From JAFALK01 sp036500605 (GTDB taxonomy: Bacteria; Pseudomonadota; Gammaproteobacteria; Burkholderiales; Burkholderiaceae_C): a DNA stretch of 64,000 bases. Made by a program: the position numbers and the translations under genes. The notes under the pieces were generated by a model that ran no database searches, was not told the origin of the DNA, and was given only the letters and a program-made list of their open reading frames with translations. This document shows positions 1 through 10,841 of this stretch, piece by piece. The stretch's first letter is position 1, and every line of letters starts with the position of its first letter. The stretch covers positions 62,001 to 126,000 of the forward strand of contig DASYBU010000004.1 of the NCBI GenBank assembly GCA_036500605.1. Direction: 5' to 3'.

Positions 1-2
1 GC

Positions 3-3000
3 GCCAGTCGGCAGACCCTGAGCATGGACGCTGTGGGCGCCGTGACCGAGCAACAGTACGATGCTGCCGGTCACGTGATCAAACAGATCCGCTACGCCAA
101 CATCAGCAGCAACGCCACGCTGCTCAGCGCAGCGCGCGCCACGCCAAACGCTCAGAGCATCCGAGCCTGCGTCACGGCAAACGCATCGGCAGATCGCGTC
201 ACTTACGCCACCTACGACAAAGCCGCCCGTCAAACCTACAGCATCGACGCCGAGGGCGGCATCACCCGGCTGCAGTACGACGCCAACGGCAACGTCACCG
301 CCAAGCTTGACTACGCCCGGGCGTTCACCTCGGCACAGATCACCGCACTGGGTAGCCCGGTGACTGAACAAGGTCTCGCGACACTGATCACCTCGCCGCT
401 GGACCGTCGCACGGGCTACAGCTATGACGCGGCCAACCGCGTCCGCTTCGAGCTCAACGCGCTCAATTACGTTACGGAGACAAGATACAGCGGCCTGCAG
501 ACCGACACCATTCGCTACAAAAACGCCCTGGATGTCTCAAAGGACAGCACACCCAGAGCACCACTGGCCTCGGCCACAGACGATCTCAAGTCCGCAGCGA
601 TCCGCGACGCTGCGGGCCGTGTGGTCTCCAGCTTCGATACAGCTGGCGTGGAGACCTACAACACTTACGACGCGGTAGGGCAACTGGCTACGCAGACCGC
701 AGCCCGCGGTTTGCCTGAGGAGACGACGACACGTTACGTCTACGACGGAGCGGGCAGGATGCGCAACAAGACGATTGCTGATGGCACAGCGGTAGCCAGC
801 GTCACTCGATACGGATACGACGCCCTCGACAGCTTGATGATGGAGATCGATGGAAATGGGGCAAGAAGTGACTATCTCTACGACGCCGCCGGCCGCCTCA
901 TCCAGACCACCAACGCCCTCGGCGGCATCACCAAGACCAGCTACGACGCCTTCGGCAACGCCGTCAAGGTAACCGACCCGCTGGGCAACGTCGGCTACTT
1001 CTACTTCGACAAGCTCAACCGTGTCACCCTGCAAGTGGATCCGGAAGGCTATGCCACGCAGAGCAGCTACTGGGGTGCGGGCAGCAGCCAAGTGGCCAGC
1101 GTGCGCCGCTACGCCACCAAGGTCGCAGCGACCACCAACGAGCTCACCGCGCCCGTGCTGACCACCAGCGTGCAAGACGCGCTGACCACCAACCTCTACG
1201 ACAAGCTCGATCGCCTCACCAGCGCCACCGACGCCGCCAATCAAACCGAGAAAACGGCCTACAACGCCGACGGCAACGACGGCGTGGCCGCCAACCGCTT
1301 CGACAAGCGTGTCACCAACAAGCTCGGTGGTACCGCCACGTACCACTACGACCAGCTCGGCCGAGAGATCTCGGAGCGTCTGCCCGTGCAGGCCAAGAAC
1401 ACCAGCAACCAGCTCGTGGACGTGGTCAACACCTATGCCTACGACGCGTTCAACAACCGCACCCAGTCCGTTGAGGCAGTGGGGCTGAACAACCGCGTCA
1501 CCACCTACCAATACGACAAGCTCGGCCGCCAGACAGCGCGCTACGGCTCGGCGCAAGCCATACTTGATGCTTCCTTCAATCCGGCCACGGTCACCCCTGC
1601 CGAGGCCACGCGCTACGACGCGCTGGGCCGCGTGATCGAGACCAGCACAGGCGCCATCTGGAACGGCAGCGCCGCCGTCGACGGCTACCGCACCACGAGC
1701 TACTTTGATGCGGCGGGCAACAAGACCGGGCAGGTCACCCCGAGCGGGGCCTACACCACCTACCAATACGACCAGGCTGGCAATCTCGTGCGCATGAGCG
1801 AGCATGCGACCCAGATCCAAGGGTACATGGACCTCTTCACGCTGGACCCGGCCAAGGATCGCAACACGGTCATGGTCTACGACAAGCTGGGGCGTCTGAC
1901 CCAGAAGCTGCGCGAAGCGGTCGTCTATTGGGAGCCCACCTTCGACAGTGGTGGTCTTATCCTGCAAGTCGCGCCGCCTTCCACGGTGGCCCTGCAAACC
2001 CTGGTCTACGACGCCAATGGCAACGTGATTCAAGAGACCGATGCGCGCGGGAATTCCGCCTTCACCTACTACGACAAGATCGGCCGCAAGGTCCTGCATA
2101 TCGACGAAGACGGCTACGCCATCGGCTGGGACTATGCCGACTTCCTTGACACCCCCACCACCGAGATCAAGTACGCCGGGAAGGTGAGCAGCTACGCCCG
2201 CCAGGGCGACAACTCGGCGCCTCTGGCCCTGCGAGACCCGGCCACCTTGCGTGCGGGCCTGAGCCTGACCGATGCGCGCCGGACTGGTTTCGCGACTGAC
2301 CGCCTGGGCCGTGTGCTCACGCAGACCGTCTATGGGGTGGCCACGCAGTCCGTGGATAGCAGCGGTGGGATCATGTCCAACGCCAATGCGAACGCCGTGA
2401 CCACCTACCTGTACGACGGGTTGGGCAATATCACCCAGACCCGCCAGCTTGTCTCAGGCACCAGTTGGAACCAGACCGATATCAGCTACGACAAGCTGGG
2501 CCGAGAGATCAGCCGCATCGCACCGAGCTATACCGATCAGAACGGCTATCTCGTGCGCCCGGAGACCGACACCGAGTACGACGGCTTGGGCGGCGTCAGG
2601 CGCAGCATCCAGCGCGGGCGCGACAGCGCAGTCGAGACGGATGACCGCATCACCAGCTACGGCTACGACGGCAATGGCAATCGCGTGTCGCAGAGCGACC
2701 CGATGGGAAATCTGACGATCTACGAGGTCAATGCGGCCGGCCAGATCGCGCGCGCGCGGCAGAAGAACGTGTTGGATGCTGACGGCAACAAGCGAGACAT
2801 CGTGAGGCTGCTCGGCTACGACGCTGTGGGGCGGATCAGTATGAGCACCGTCGAGGGCACGGGCGAACTGCACATGACTGCCTACAACGTCTTCGGAGAG
2901 ATCAGCAAGCAAGGCACCGGCGACGGCTGGCAGGAGTACACCGAGTACAACACCATGGGCAAGGTGCAGCGCACCAACACCGGAGACGGCGCCAGCAAGA

Positions 3001-6000
3001 TCTACCTGAACGACCGCAATGGCAACGCCACGCGCGAGATCCAGGGAACGCAAGGCAGCGCGGTGGACATGCGCACCGTGCAGATCACGGCAGCCGCGGT
3101 GGACAAAACCCTCAACCAGACGTTCAGCGTCTATGACAAGAAGAACCAGCTGATCAGGACGGTTGAAGCCGGCATCCAGTATCAAAAGGACACCCTCAGC
3201 ATATCCGGCGCTTTCGAGGCAAAGCTGGGCGACCTGTATAGCGCCATCCAATTGGACAGCTCCGGTGGCGGTGCTTACACGGGAGCCTCTGGCTCGGGCC
3301 AAGGTTCCGGATTCATCACGACAGTGATCGGCAGCGATACCGGCGGTGAGGCGGCGTTATTGGATACGGGCCAGCACAAAGGGCAATTCGATGCAAATTC
3401 AGTGCTGAGTATTGGCGGCTATCGGCCATCCCAATCGTACTCGCAAACGCTGACGCCGTTTGGCCTGCAGCAAGCGTTCAGTGGAGAAATTAATACCAAG
3501 GAAGATCAAATAACCAATGGATCGACTCCCCCTGATCTGCCCGTCCCGTTCACGTTATCAAGAGACGCGCCACCGGCAACGAACAGTGTTGCAAACCCGC
3601 TGGGACGGTATGAGGTTGTCAGAATCAATGCCGACAATTCAACTACGAGTATGGGATTTGTCGGGGCGGGTGAGACGATAAATCTTTTCTCCGGTTTGAA
3701 GCAAAGCGGCACCGCGAACTTTGAACTATTGGCGCAAATTGGCAGTGAGACCTTCTACGTGTTTGGGTTTATGGTGCAGAGCACCTACACCTTGAAGCGT
3801 CAAGTGTATAACGCATATTTTTGGGCGGTAAATCAAAAATTGAGTTGCGTCTCTCCGCTCGCTCAGCATGTCAGTCTTGGAAACGCTACGACCATTAAAG
3901 CAACCAGAGTGGTGGATGGCGTGGAGGTGCCGGTGGTCACCCGTCCGGCCTATGCTTTTGGGGTTTTTGTATGGCCATCATTGGCGTCAAAATCACAAGT
4001 GATAGTGGATTTTTCCGCCATTCCAGTAGGCAGCAATGAAATAATTATTCGTGGCTATGACGCAAATGGAAATATCGTTCACGCCACTGATGAAATCGTC
4101 AACGTCCAGACGAACGCTTCCGGTGCCGTAGGGGTCGCGATAATTGGCTCACCCAACGCTATTATCGGTTCTGACACGAACATCGGCACTATCGGCGGCT
4201 CCCCATCGCTCAATTTCTCGCCCTCGCTCCTGCCAGCAGGCACTGCGAGCCTGCTCGTAAGAGTCAAGGGCGTGCCTCCGCCTCCATGGTCAGCCCCTAT
4301 CACCATCAATGGCGGCGGTATTGCCCTGAGCTCCTTGCCTACTCAGACTGGCACGGCCTATGAATTCATCCTGCAGAAGTCTGTAACTGAGTTCTACTAC
4401 GGCACATACATCGGCCAGTCCGGCGCCGTCGCTCTTGATAGCCCCAGTCTACGGCCAGTAACCCTGCCAAGCGACATCAGCCAAACCCCAGCGCTTCAAT
4501 TCACCATCCTGCCGTCAATGGCGCTCAATCCGGGTGAGGCGTATCGGGTGGCGCTGACGATCAACGAGCAAACATGCTCCATCAACATACCTTACGGCTC
4601 CGCCAGTTTCCAAGTCCCATGGTCTCAACTCAAAGCCCAGTACGGTGTCTCGGCCTTGCAACCCACAACGCTCAACTATCACTACAGCGCCTATATTGAT
4701 CGTAGTGGTCGCAGCTACTTTGTCGCGGACAGCGTCGGCACTGTCACAGTTGGCAGCACTTATGCCGCTACGGAAACACCAACGCCGGCCTACCCGCCTT
4801 TTGCGCACATCGCGCTGGCCGGCTTGGCATCGGCCATTCACCTGAATATTCCCAATATCGGCGATGTCGCTCTGCCGCCAACAGGTGACCCCCGTCGCTG
4901 GGAGGTCAATGGCAACACCTACCTTGACCTCAGCGCTTGGCTGCCAAGCGGCGCGCCGATCACTGTTGGCGTTTCATACGCGGGTACGGATGCCAATTTC
5001 AGCGGCACCATCACGCTCTGCAGCAACGGCGCCATTTCGGTCTCTGTCACGCCGAGCACCTTTGGCAATGAGCAGGTCACGATCAACGTTCCGGGTGCCA
5101 AGACTCTGGACGTGCTGAATATCGGCCTTGCCAGCGGCACCCTCCAGGCCCATGCCTACACGCCGCTTGGCAATGGCTCGTTCCGGTGGAGCCTCACGGC
5201 TGATGATCGCAATAAGTCCTTCGATGTCTATTACGAGACCACCGATGCCAATGGGAGCAAATACAAGAGCTTCGGTCACTACTCGGTAGACGGCCAAGGC
5301 ATTGCGCGCTACTACGACGGTACCAACAGCGCCGGTGCGGTTGCAGCATACAAACCATCTACGCTGACCTTCCGCCCGCCTGCAAGCACCGGCTCCATGC
5401 AGGTGATGGTCAGGGGCTCCGGCTCACAAGGCGCCTGGACCACCTACAACAACGCAAGCTTCACGGCCTTAGGCGCCGACAGAACTCTCACCGTTGATCC
5501 CGCGCTTAGGCCCGCCAGCGGCAATCCCGCAGCCTACGATTTGCAATATACGGCCTACGACGCGAGTGGCAATGTCGTCAGCAGGGGCTCGGGGACTTTC
5601 ACTGTGGGGCCGGACGGTGTCGTCAAGCCGGGCCTCATCACACCTGACCGTCAGCCACTTGCGCCAATCACGCTCTACTCGGTCGGCAGACAGAACGCAG
5701 CGCAGATGAATCTGGCCCTGACGCGCAACGGCACGACCCTTAACGTGCCCTTGATTGGTGTATGGAATGCCACGAAAAGCCGCATGGAATACACCTGGAG
5801 CAAACCTTTCGACGGCCGCGTCTTCCAAGGCCCTGAAGCCTACAGCTTTGTCATGTCACTTCAGAGCGCGAGCGGCACCCAGTTGTTGGATGAAGTGGGC
5901 GATCCGCTGGTCACCAAGGGCCAGATGGTTTTCGGTGGAGGCAGTTCCAGCGATGGCGTTCAGATGAACGTCTCGTACGACGTCTTGACGGCGCAGGCCC

Positions 6001-9000
6001 AGGTCTCCCACAACCAAAGCTACAACGCCTTCGGAGAAATCTCCGACGAGTACGATGACAGCACACTGGCCCGCGCACAGGCGATGGTCGACCAGTACAA
6101 CGCGGCGCACCTCGGTGTGTTCACGGTCAACCAAAGCGCGCTGCACACCACCTTCACGTACAACACGCTGGGCAAGCTGATTGCCAAGCAGGATCCCGAG
6201 ACATTCCAGACGTTGGCCAACGGCTTCGTCCAGCGCAGCAGCCCGATCACCAAGTACGGCTATGACTTGGCGGGCCGCATGACCGTTAGCCAGGACGCCA
6301 ACGGCAATGTCAGCCGGCAAACCTACGTGGGAGGCGGCGAGCAAGTCGGTACGCAATGGGCAGGCGACAACAGCAAGCGAACCAGCGAGTACGACATCTT
6401 TGGTGATGCGCGCCGGCTGACCAATGAGCTTGGTTCCATCATCGAACAAGACTTCGACGGCCTTGACGATCTCGTCACCGTGCGACGCCTGAACATCACA
6501 CGGGCGCAGAACTTCACCAATGGCGAATTCACTGGTGCGAAAGCGGTGGGCAGCACCCTCACCGAGACGTATGCCTACGACAGTCAGCGTCAGCGCATCA
6601 GCCACACCGACGCCTTGAACCGAACCGACAAGACCTTCTATGACGTCATCGGGCGTATCACCCAAACCAGGTCTGCCGCAGGCTTCAGCACGCTCTACAA
6701 CTATCAAGCCATCGCTGCAGGCGCATCCAGCGATGCGATCCTCGGCGTAGGGGGCGGAAATCTGGGTGGCTACAAGCTCACCACGACGACTGCGGACCAC
6801 GGCGTGCTTGTGGACAAGGTTGACTATTTTGGCCACACGACCTCGCACACTGACCTGGGCGGCACCGTCTACAGCTACAACTACAACGCCGCAGGCCAGC
6901 TCAGCTCGCAGACCAGCACCGCTGGCCAGAACATCGTCTACAGCTATCTTCAGAATGGCTACATCGGCGAGTCCAAGGATCTCGCCGGGCTCACCGTCTC
7001 GCGCTACGGTTACGACGATGCCGGCAACCGCACCTCGGAAACTTACGCGAGCCTCACGGCCAGCGGCGCGCTCAGCACGGTCTACCAGGCCAGCACCATC
7101 GCCTACGACGAATTCAACCGCATGAGTCGTGTCAACGACGGCGTCAGCTACAAAACCCACGACGTTCGCTATGAATACGATGCGGTGGGCAACCGCCGAG
7201 CGGTGATCGCGGTGTATTGGGATCCACAGACCAGCGCAGTGCAGCGCCAGGACGACCTCTGGTACACGTATGACGCCGCCAATCGCTTCACCACCTCGAT
7301 GGGCTCGCTCACTGCTCGAGGCACCTCGGCCACTGACACCAAGGGCCAGATCGTGCGCGGCGCCAATGGCGTGCTGGTGCAATACGACCAGGCCGGGCAA
7401 CGCTCGCAGGTCACTGACTCCGGCGGTGTAACGACCTACACGTACACCAAGGACGGGTATCTGGAGGACTCGGTCGTCAATGGCGTGCTCACTGCCCGAC
7501 GCCGTGCGGATGCGAGCGGCCGCACGCTGCAATACATCGACTATGCCAATGGCGTGCATGCTCACAACATCACGACCACCACGGTCTACGACAATGACAA
7601 CCGCACGCTGACGCAAACCGTATCGGGCACGAACGATGGCGCTGGAGACGCCACGACGCAGTCCTACTACTACGTCAACAGCGGTGACAAGATCGCCAGC
7701 GCAGGCACGCAGTCCGGCGCGGGCTCGCTGGCGCGCACCGTCACCACCAGCACGGGCGGCAACCCGGTCACCACGACGACGGCCTACGTCTACCAACGCT
7801 GGGACAGTGACAAACAAGCCAGCATCACGAGCACGCAGACAGGTAACCCAACCCCGGGTGTGACCACCTTGAGCTACGACGTCAACGGGCACATCAAGAC
7901 AGCGGACAACGCCTACGGCAGCCATTTTCAGTACTTCTCGGACGCGCAAGGGCTCGTGCTCAACCGCTGGGAGAGCAAGACGGTGAGCGGCGTTGCACAG
8001 ACCTACAAGCACCTCTACTACTACGCCGACGGCAAGCGCATCGGCGATGTGACGACAGACCCGAGCGACAGAGTCGTTTCCTATGCCGAACAGTTGGCAA
8101 TGGAGGACGCAACAAAGACGACCAAGTCGCAAGAAGACAAGTTCAAGAACTACAAGCCCGTGACGAGCGCGGACTTTGATCAGAACTACGAGCCGATCAA
8201 CGCGAGCTACCCCGGAGCCACGGGGAGCAGCTACACGGTGCGCAAGGGCGACACGCTGAGCTCGATCGCGCAGAGCGTGTGGGGCGATGCGTCGATGTGG
8301 TACCTGATCGCCGATGCGAACGGCTTGCGCGGCAGCGACACGCTCACAGCCGGCCAGGTGCTGACGATCCCGAACAAGGTCGCGAACATCCACAACAACG
8401 CGAACACCTTCAGGCCGTACAACCCGGGCGAGGTGATCGGGCATATTGATCCGACGCTGCCGGCTCCGCCACCTCCGGCACAGCACGGCGGAGGCTGCGG
8501 TGGCATCGGCATGATCCTGATGGTCGTCGTGGCTGTGGTGGTGACGATCTATACGGCCGGGGCGGCAGCGGGATACTTGGCCGGCTTGTCGTCCACCTTT
8601 GCCGCGGGCACGGTAGCAAGTGCTGCCGCTTCCTTGGCGATTGGTGCGGCGGCTGGATCGGTGGCCAGCCAGTTGGTGGGCATGGCGACTGGGAATGTGA
8701 AGGATTTCAGCTGGAAGGCGGTGGGGCAGGCGGCACTCGGCGGGGCCATCACGGCCGGCGTCGGGGCGGGTCTCAATACCTTGGCGCAGACCGGTGGCGT
8801 ACTCAGCGGCACGGCGCTGGGCAATGCGCTCACGGCCCAGGAAGGCTGGATGGCCAGTGTCGGATCGGCCGTGCGCGCGGGCGCCGGCACGGCAGTGAGC
8901 ATGGCCATCAAGGGCGAGTGGAGCTGGCGCGCCGTAGCGGCATCGAGCATCTCGGCCGGCGCGGGTAATGCAGTGGCGCAGAACATCCAAGGGGCGTTCT

Positions 9001-10496
9001 CAAGCTGGGATCCAAGAAGTGTGAAGTTCGCGACCACGGCGATCTCCAGCGCGGCAGGTGGCTGGGCTTCGGCGAGAGCGACGGGGATGTCGGATACGCG
9101 CTCAAGAGTGGGGCAGGCGTTCATCCAGGGGCTCGGGCAGGGAATCAGCGACGTGCTGAACAGCGGAGTTCAGCAGGCCGGTCAATTGAAGACACAAGGT
9201 GTTGGGCCTTGGTCGGATGTGAACTACCGCAATGGCGGAGACATCGAGAGTGACAACTTCGATGCGGCGCATGTCGCTGCGGGCATTCGCATACCAGCGC
9301 CTTTGGATCTTGAGCCTCAACATCCGCTGCCCGATGTGACGCTCGGGCAGTTGAAGCCGTTCAAACCGCTTCTGCTGCCGAGTGCGAATCGCGTGAGCAG
9401 GCCGGTGGCAACGCCAGCGGATTACGCGATGTTCTGGTCGGAAGGTTTGCCCTCATTGGGTGTCGAAGGACCAAATCCTGCCCGTTCTCCTTCGCTGCCA
9501 GACTCTATGAGCACGCACGCCGAGCAGGCGCCCGTGACTGTTCAAGGCCTCAGTTGGAAGCTTGGCAACGGCGGGCAACGTGTGGCCAACATGGATTGGG
9601 TGAGCCCGAACGGCGAGGCCAATCCCGTGCTACCGATTGACCCCTCAGCGGGCTCGCAGCGGCTGAGTTCGTTTGGTGTCGCTGCGCGTGATGTTGAGAT
9701 GGCCTGGACGAACAAGTGGGAAGCAGCCGAGGCTTTAGGCGGACATGTCTTGAACTGGGCGGTGCAGGCGGGTGCCTACGATGCATCGGGGAGTTCCTTT
9801 GGGCTGGATCCCGGCACACTGGCCGCTGTCAACAAATTGGCGAGCGGGGAAACCCTGGTCTATACACCGACCACGCGGGCCGAATTGGGAGGCTACGGGC
9901 TTGCAGTGAGCGGACCGGCGTTTGGGCTTGAGATGGCGGGCGCTCTGCAATTTGCCCGGGGACTGTCTGGGCTTGGCAATGTGGGAGACGTGCCTCGGTC
10001 GCTCAGCGAAGCGGATTTCATGGGACCCATGAAGCCGAGCAACTGGGACGCTCTGACGGCACATCCCGACGGTCATGCATTTGGCGTGCACGGGGGCGGC
10101 GTAACGGACGCTGACCTCGTAGTCCGCGCGCGCACAGGTGTAAAGCCAGACGGAAGCACGGGACCAATTCCGCCGCTCTCCTCGGCGTTCCACTCCGACA
10201 ACTTGCTGATTTCCACAGACCAAACCGTTCGTAACGGCGGCGGCTTGGCGAACGCCATCGCGCGTCAGCCAGGTCAATCGGTTGTCCGCGTCGAAACGCA
10301 GGACGTGGGCGACCTGGGGATGGATTTGGGATATGGTTATGCCCGGATTGGTGCCACGGCCAACAAGGCCGCGAACGCAGCGGCCATCGGCCCGACACAG
10401 CGGATCGGCGGCCTGAATAGTGCACAAGGCATCTATGAACTGAACTCGGCGACGGGCGTATGGGAAACCATTACGGTCTACCCCGCACCATATTGA
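3..10496 (+). CDS. RHS/YD-repeat polymorphic-toxin-like protein, 5' partial
   Basis: Very large secreted or surface RHS-type protein; the frame is open to the window edge, so the start lies upstream. Residues are counted from the Met at base 24. Dozens of YD-type repeats (YDAAGR, YDKLGR, YDGNGN and variants) fill residues 1-1060 and 1985-2650; these normally form a beta-cocoon shell around a C-terminal payload. Residues of about 1060-1985 are not YD repeats but look like a string of beta-sandwich modules. A LysM domain (YTVRKGDTLSSIAQ) begins near 2735, suggesting peptidoglycan contact. It is followed by glycine/alanine-rich hydrophobic stretches (2820-2990) that could help membrane passage. 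The last 145 residues (from about 3345) look like a separate domain with two histidines (GHAF, VHGGG) and an SSAF motif; this recalls, weakly, the RNase A-like BECR toxin fold. Known: RHS C-termini are often toxins paired with an adjacent immunity gene. Inferred: the two small genes downstream fill that role. No enzymatic activity can be assigned with certainty. Confidence 0.9.
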   Translation, partial: ASRQTLSMDAVGAVTEQQYDAAGHVIKQIRYANISSNATLLSAARATPNAQSIRACVTANASADRVTYATYDKAARQTYSIDAEGGITRLQYDANGNVTAKLDYARAFTSAQITALGSPVTEQGLATLITSPLDRRTGYSYDAANRVRFELNALNYVTETRYSGLQTDTIRYKNALDVSKDSTPRAPLASATDDLKSAAIRDAAGRVVSSFDTAGVETYNTYDAVGQLATQTAARGLPEETTTRYVYDGAGRMRNKTIADGTAVASVTRYGYDALDSLMMEIDGNGARSDYLYDAAGRLIQTTNALGGITKTSYDAFGNAVKVTDPLGNVGYFYFDKLNRVTLQVDPEGYATQSSYWGAGSSQVASVRRYATKVAATTNELTAPVLTTSVQDALTTNLYDKLDRLTSATDAANQTEKTAYNADGNDGVAANRFDKRVTNKLGGTATYHYDQLGREISERLPVQAKNTSNQLVDVVNTYAYDAFNNRTQSVEAVGLNNRVTTYQYDKLGRQTARYGSAQAILDASFNPATVTPAEATRYDALGRVIETSTGAIWNGSAAVDGYRTTSYFDAAGNKTGQVTPSGAYTTYQYDQAGNLVRMSEHATQIQGYMDLFTLDPAKDRNTVMVYDKLGRLTQKLREAVVYWEPTFDSGGLILQVAPPSTVALQTLVYDANGNVIQETDARGNSAFTYYDKIGRKVLHIDEDGYAIGWDYADFLDTPTTEIKYAGKVSSYARQGDNSAPLALRDPATLRAGLSLTDARRTGFATDRLGRVLTQTVYGVATQSVDSSGGIMSNANANAVTTYLYDGLGNITQTRQLVSGTSWNQTDISYDKLGREISRIAPSYTDQNGYLVRPETDTEYDGLGGVRRSIQRGRDSAVETDDRITSYGYDGNGNRVSQSDPMGNLTIYEVNAAGQIARARQKNVLDADGNKRDIVRLLGYDAVGRISMSTVEGTGELHMTAYNVFGEISKQGTGDGWQEYTEYNTMGKVQRTNTGDGASKIYLNDRNGNATREIQGTQGSAVDMRTVQITAAAVDKTLNQTFSVYDKKNQLIRTVEAGIQYQKDTLSISGAFEAKLGDLYSAIQLDSSGGGAYTGASGSGQGSGFITTVIGSDTGGEAALLDTGQHKGQFDANSVLSIGGYRPSQSYSQTLTPFGLQQAFSGEINTKEDQITNGSTPPDLPVPFTLSRDAPPATNSVANPLGRYEVVRINADNSTTSMGFVGAGETINLFSGLKQSGTANFELLAQIGSETFYVFGFMVQSTYTLKRQVYNAYFWAVNQKLSCVSPLAQHVSLGNATTIKATRVVDGVEVPVVTRPAYAFGVFVWPSLASKSQVIVDFSAIPVGSNEIIIRGYDANGNIVHATDEIVNVQTNASGAVGVAIIGSPNAIIGSDTNIGTIGGSPSLNFSPSLLPAGTASLLVRVKGVPPPPWSAPITINGGGIALSSLPTQTGTAYEFILQKSVTEFYYGTYIGQSGAVALDSPSLRPVTLPSDISQTPALQFTILPSMALNPGEAYRVALTINEQTCSINIPYGSASFQVPWSQLKAQYGVSALQPTTLNYHYSAYIDRSGRSYFVADSVGTVTVGSTYAATETPTPAYPPFAHIALAGLASAIHLNIPNIGDVALPPTGDPRRWEVNGNTYLDLSAWLPSGAPITVGVSYAGTDANFSGTITLCSNGAISVSVTPSTFGNEQVTINVPGAKTLDVLNIGLASGTLQAHAYTPLGNGSFRWSLTADDRNKSFDVYYETTDANGSKYKSFGHYSVDGQGIARYYDGTNSAGAVAAYKPSTLTFRPPASTGSMQVMVRGSGSQGAWTTYNNASFTALGADRTLTVDPALRPASGNPAAYDLQYTAYDASGNVVSRGSGTFTVGPDGVVKPGLITPDRQPLAPITLYSVGRQNAAQMNLALTRNGTTLNVPLIGVWNATKSRMEYTWSKPFDGRVFQGPEAYSFVMSLQSASGTQLLDEVGDPLVTKGQMVFGGGSSSDGVQMNVSYDVLTAQAQVSHNQSYNAFGEISDEYDDSTLARAQAMVDQYNAAHLGVFTVNQSALHTTFTYNTLGKLIAKQDPETFQTLANGFVQRSSPITKYGYDLAGRMTVSQDANGNVSRQTYVGGGEQVGTQWAGDNSKRTSEYDIFGDARRLTNELGSIIEQDFDGLDDLVTVRRLNITRAQNFTNGEFTGAKAVGSTLTETYAYDSQRQRISHTDALNRTDKTFYDVIGRITQTRSAAGFSTLYNYQAIAAGASSDAILGVGGGNLGGYKLTTTTADHGVLVDKVDYFGHTTSHTDLGGTVYSYNYNAAGQLSSQTSTAGQNIVYSYLQNGYIGESKDLAGLTVSRYGYDDAGNRTSETYASLTASGALSTVYQASTIAYDEFNRMSRVNDGVSYKTHDVRYEYDAVGNRRAVIAVYWDPQTSAVQRQDDLWYTYDAANRFTTSMGSLTARGTSATDTKGQIVRGANGVLVQYDQAGQRSQVTDSGGVTTYTYTKDGYLEDSVVNGVLTARRRADASGRTLQYIDYANGVHAHNITTTTVYDNDNRTLTQTVSGTNDGAGDATTQSYYYVNSGDKIASAGTQSGAGSLARTVTTSTGGNPVTTTTAYVYQRWDSDKQASITSTQTGNPTPGVTTLSYDVNGHIKTADNAYGSHFQYFSDAQGLVLNRWESKTVSGVAQTYKHLYYYADGKRIGDVTTDPSDRVVSYAEQLAMEDATKTTKSQEDKFKNYKPVTSADFDQNYEPINASYPGATGSSYTVRKGDTLSSIAQSVWGDASMWYLIADANGLRGSDTLTAGQVLTIPNKVANIHNNANTFRPYNPGEVIGHIDPTLPAPPPPAQHGGGCGGIGMILMVVVAVVVTIYTAGAAAGYLAGLSSTFAAGTVASAAASLAIGAAAGSVASQLVGMATGNVKDFSWKAVGQAALGGAITAGVGAGLNTLAQTGGVLSGTALGNALTAQEGWMASVGSAVRAGAGTAVSMAIKGEWSWRAVAASSISAGAGNAVAQNIQGAFSSWDPRSVKFATTAISSAAGGWASARATGMSDTRSRVGQAFIQGLGQGISDVLNSGVQQAGQLKTQGVGPWSDVNYRNGGDIESDNFDAAHVAAGIRIPAPLDLEPQHPLPDVTLGQLKPFKPLLLPSANRVSRPVATPADYAMFWSEGLPSLGVEGPNPARSPSLPDSMSTHAEQAPVTVQGLSWKLGNGGQRVANMDWVSPNGEANPVLPIDPSAGSQRLSSFGVAARDVEMAWTNKWEAAEALGGHVLNWAVQAGAYDASGSSFGLDPGTLAAVNKLASGETLVYTPTTRAELGGYGLAVSGPAFGLEMAGALQFARGLSGLGNVGDVPRSLSEADFMGPMKPSNWDALTAHPDGHAFGVHGGGVTDADLVVRARTGVKPDGSTGPIPPLSSAFHSDNLLISTDQTVRNGGGLANAIARQPGQSVVRVETQDVGDLGMDLGYGYARIGATANKAANAAAIGPTQRIGGLNSAQGIYELNSATGVWETITVYPAPY

Positions 10497-10506
10497 AGGA
10501 CAGGCG

Positions 10507-10812
10507 ATGAAGGATTTCCCCACCATCTCCAACATGCTGCGTACCGTGTACAACGCCGAAGACGGGCTCAGCGAGGATGCTTCGATTCGTTTGTACCAGC
10601 GCGCTTCCGCAACTGGGGACAACCGGGCGAAGCTAGAGGCTGAGCTTCGCTCGGCCTTCTCGCGGGACGACGTGTCCTGGCGGCAAATGCTCTGCAACGA
10701 CGATTACGAAGTTGCTGACATCGAGACTGAGGATGAGGCGCGCACGTACGCGCATAGGCTTCTGTGGGAGCCCTTCTTCGGCAAAGGCGGACACTCGCAA
10801 GCAGAAGCATAG
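10507..10812 (+). CDS. Candidate immunity protein for the RHS C-terminal domain (CdiI-like)
   Basis: A 101-residue acidic cytoplasmic protein starting 10 bases after the RHS stop, with a good ribosome site (AAGGACAGG) before ATG. It has no signal peptide or membrane segment. The opening MKDFPTISNML, the acidic middle, and the SWRQML ... EDEARTYAHRLLWEPFFG ending resemble small contact-dependent inhibition immunity proteins (CdiI families), but this is recognition by eye only. Position directly behind a toxin-like RHS C-terminus is the stronger argument. It probably binds and neutralises that domain. Confidence 0.7.
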   Translation: MKDFPTISNMLRTVYNAEDGLSEDASIRLYQRASATGDNRAKLEAELRSAFSRDDVSWRQMLCNDDYEVADIETEDEARTYAHRLLWEPFFGKGGHSQAEA

Positions 10813-10841
10813 ATCAAGTCAAACCTTCGAGGAGTCGCTAA

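Noticed and set aside
1..8200. YD repeats as DNA direct repeats or a mobile element
   Set aside because: Similarity is at protein level with strongly diverged codons, as usual in RHS proteins.
5856..8990. 1044-codon open frame on the minus strand
   Set aside because: Lies wholly inside the RHS gene; Arg/His/Val-rich translation without domains, a typical antisense shadow of high-GC coding sequence.
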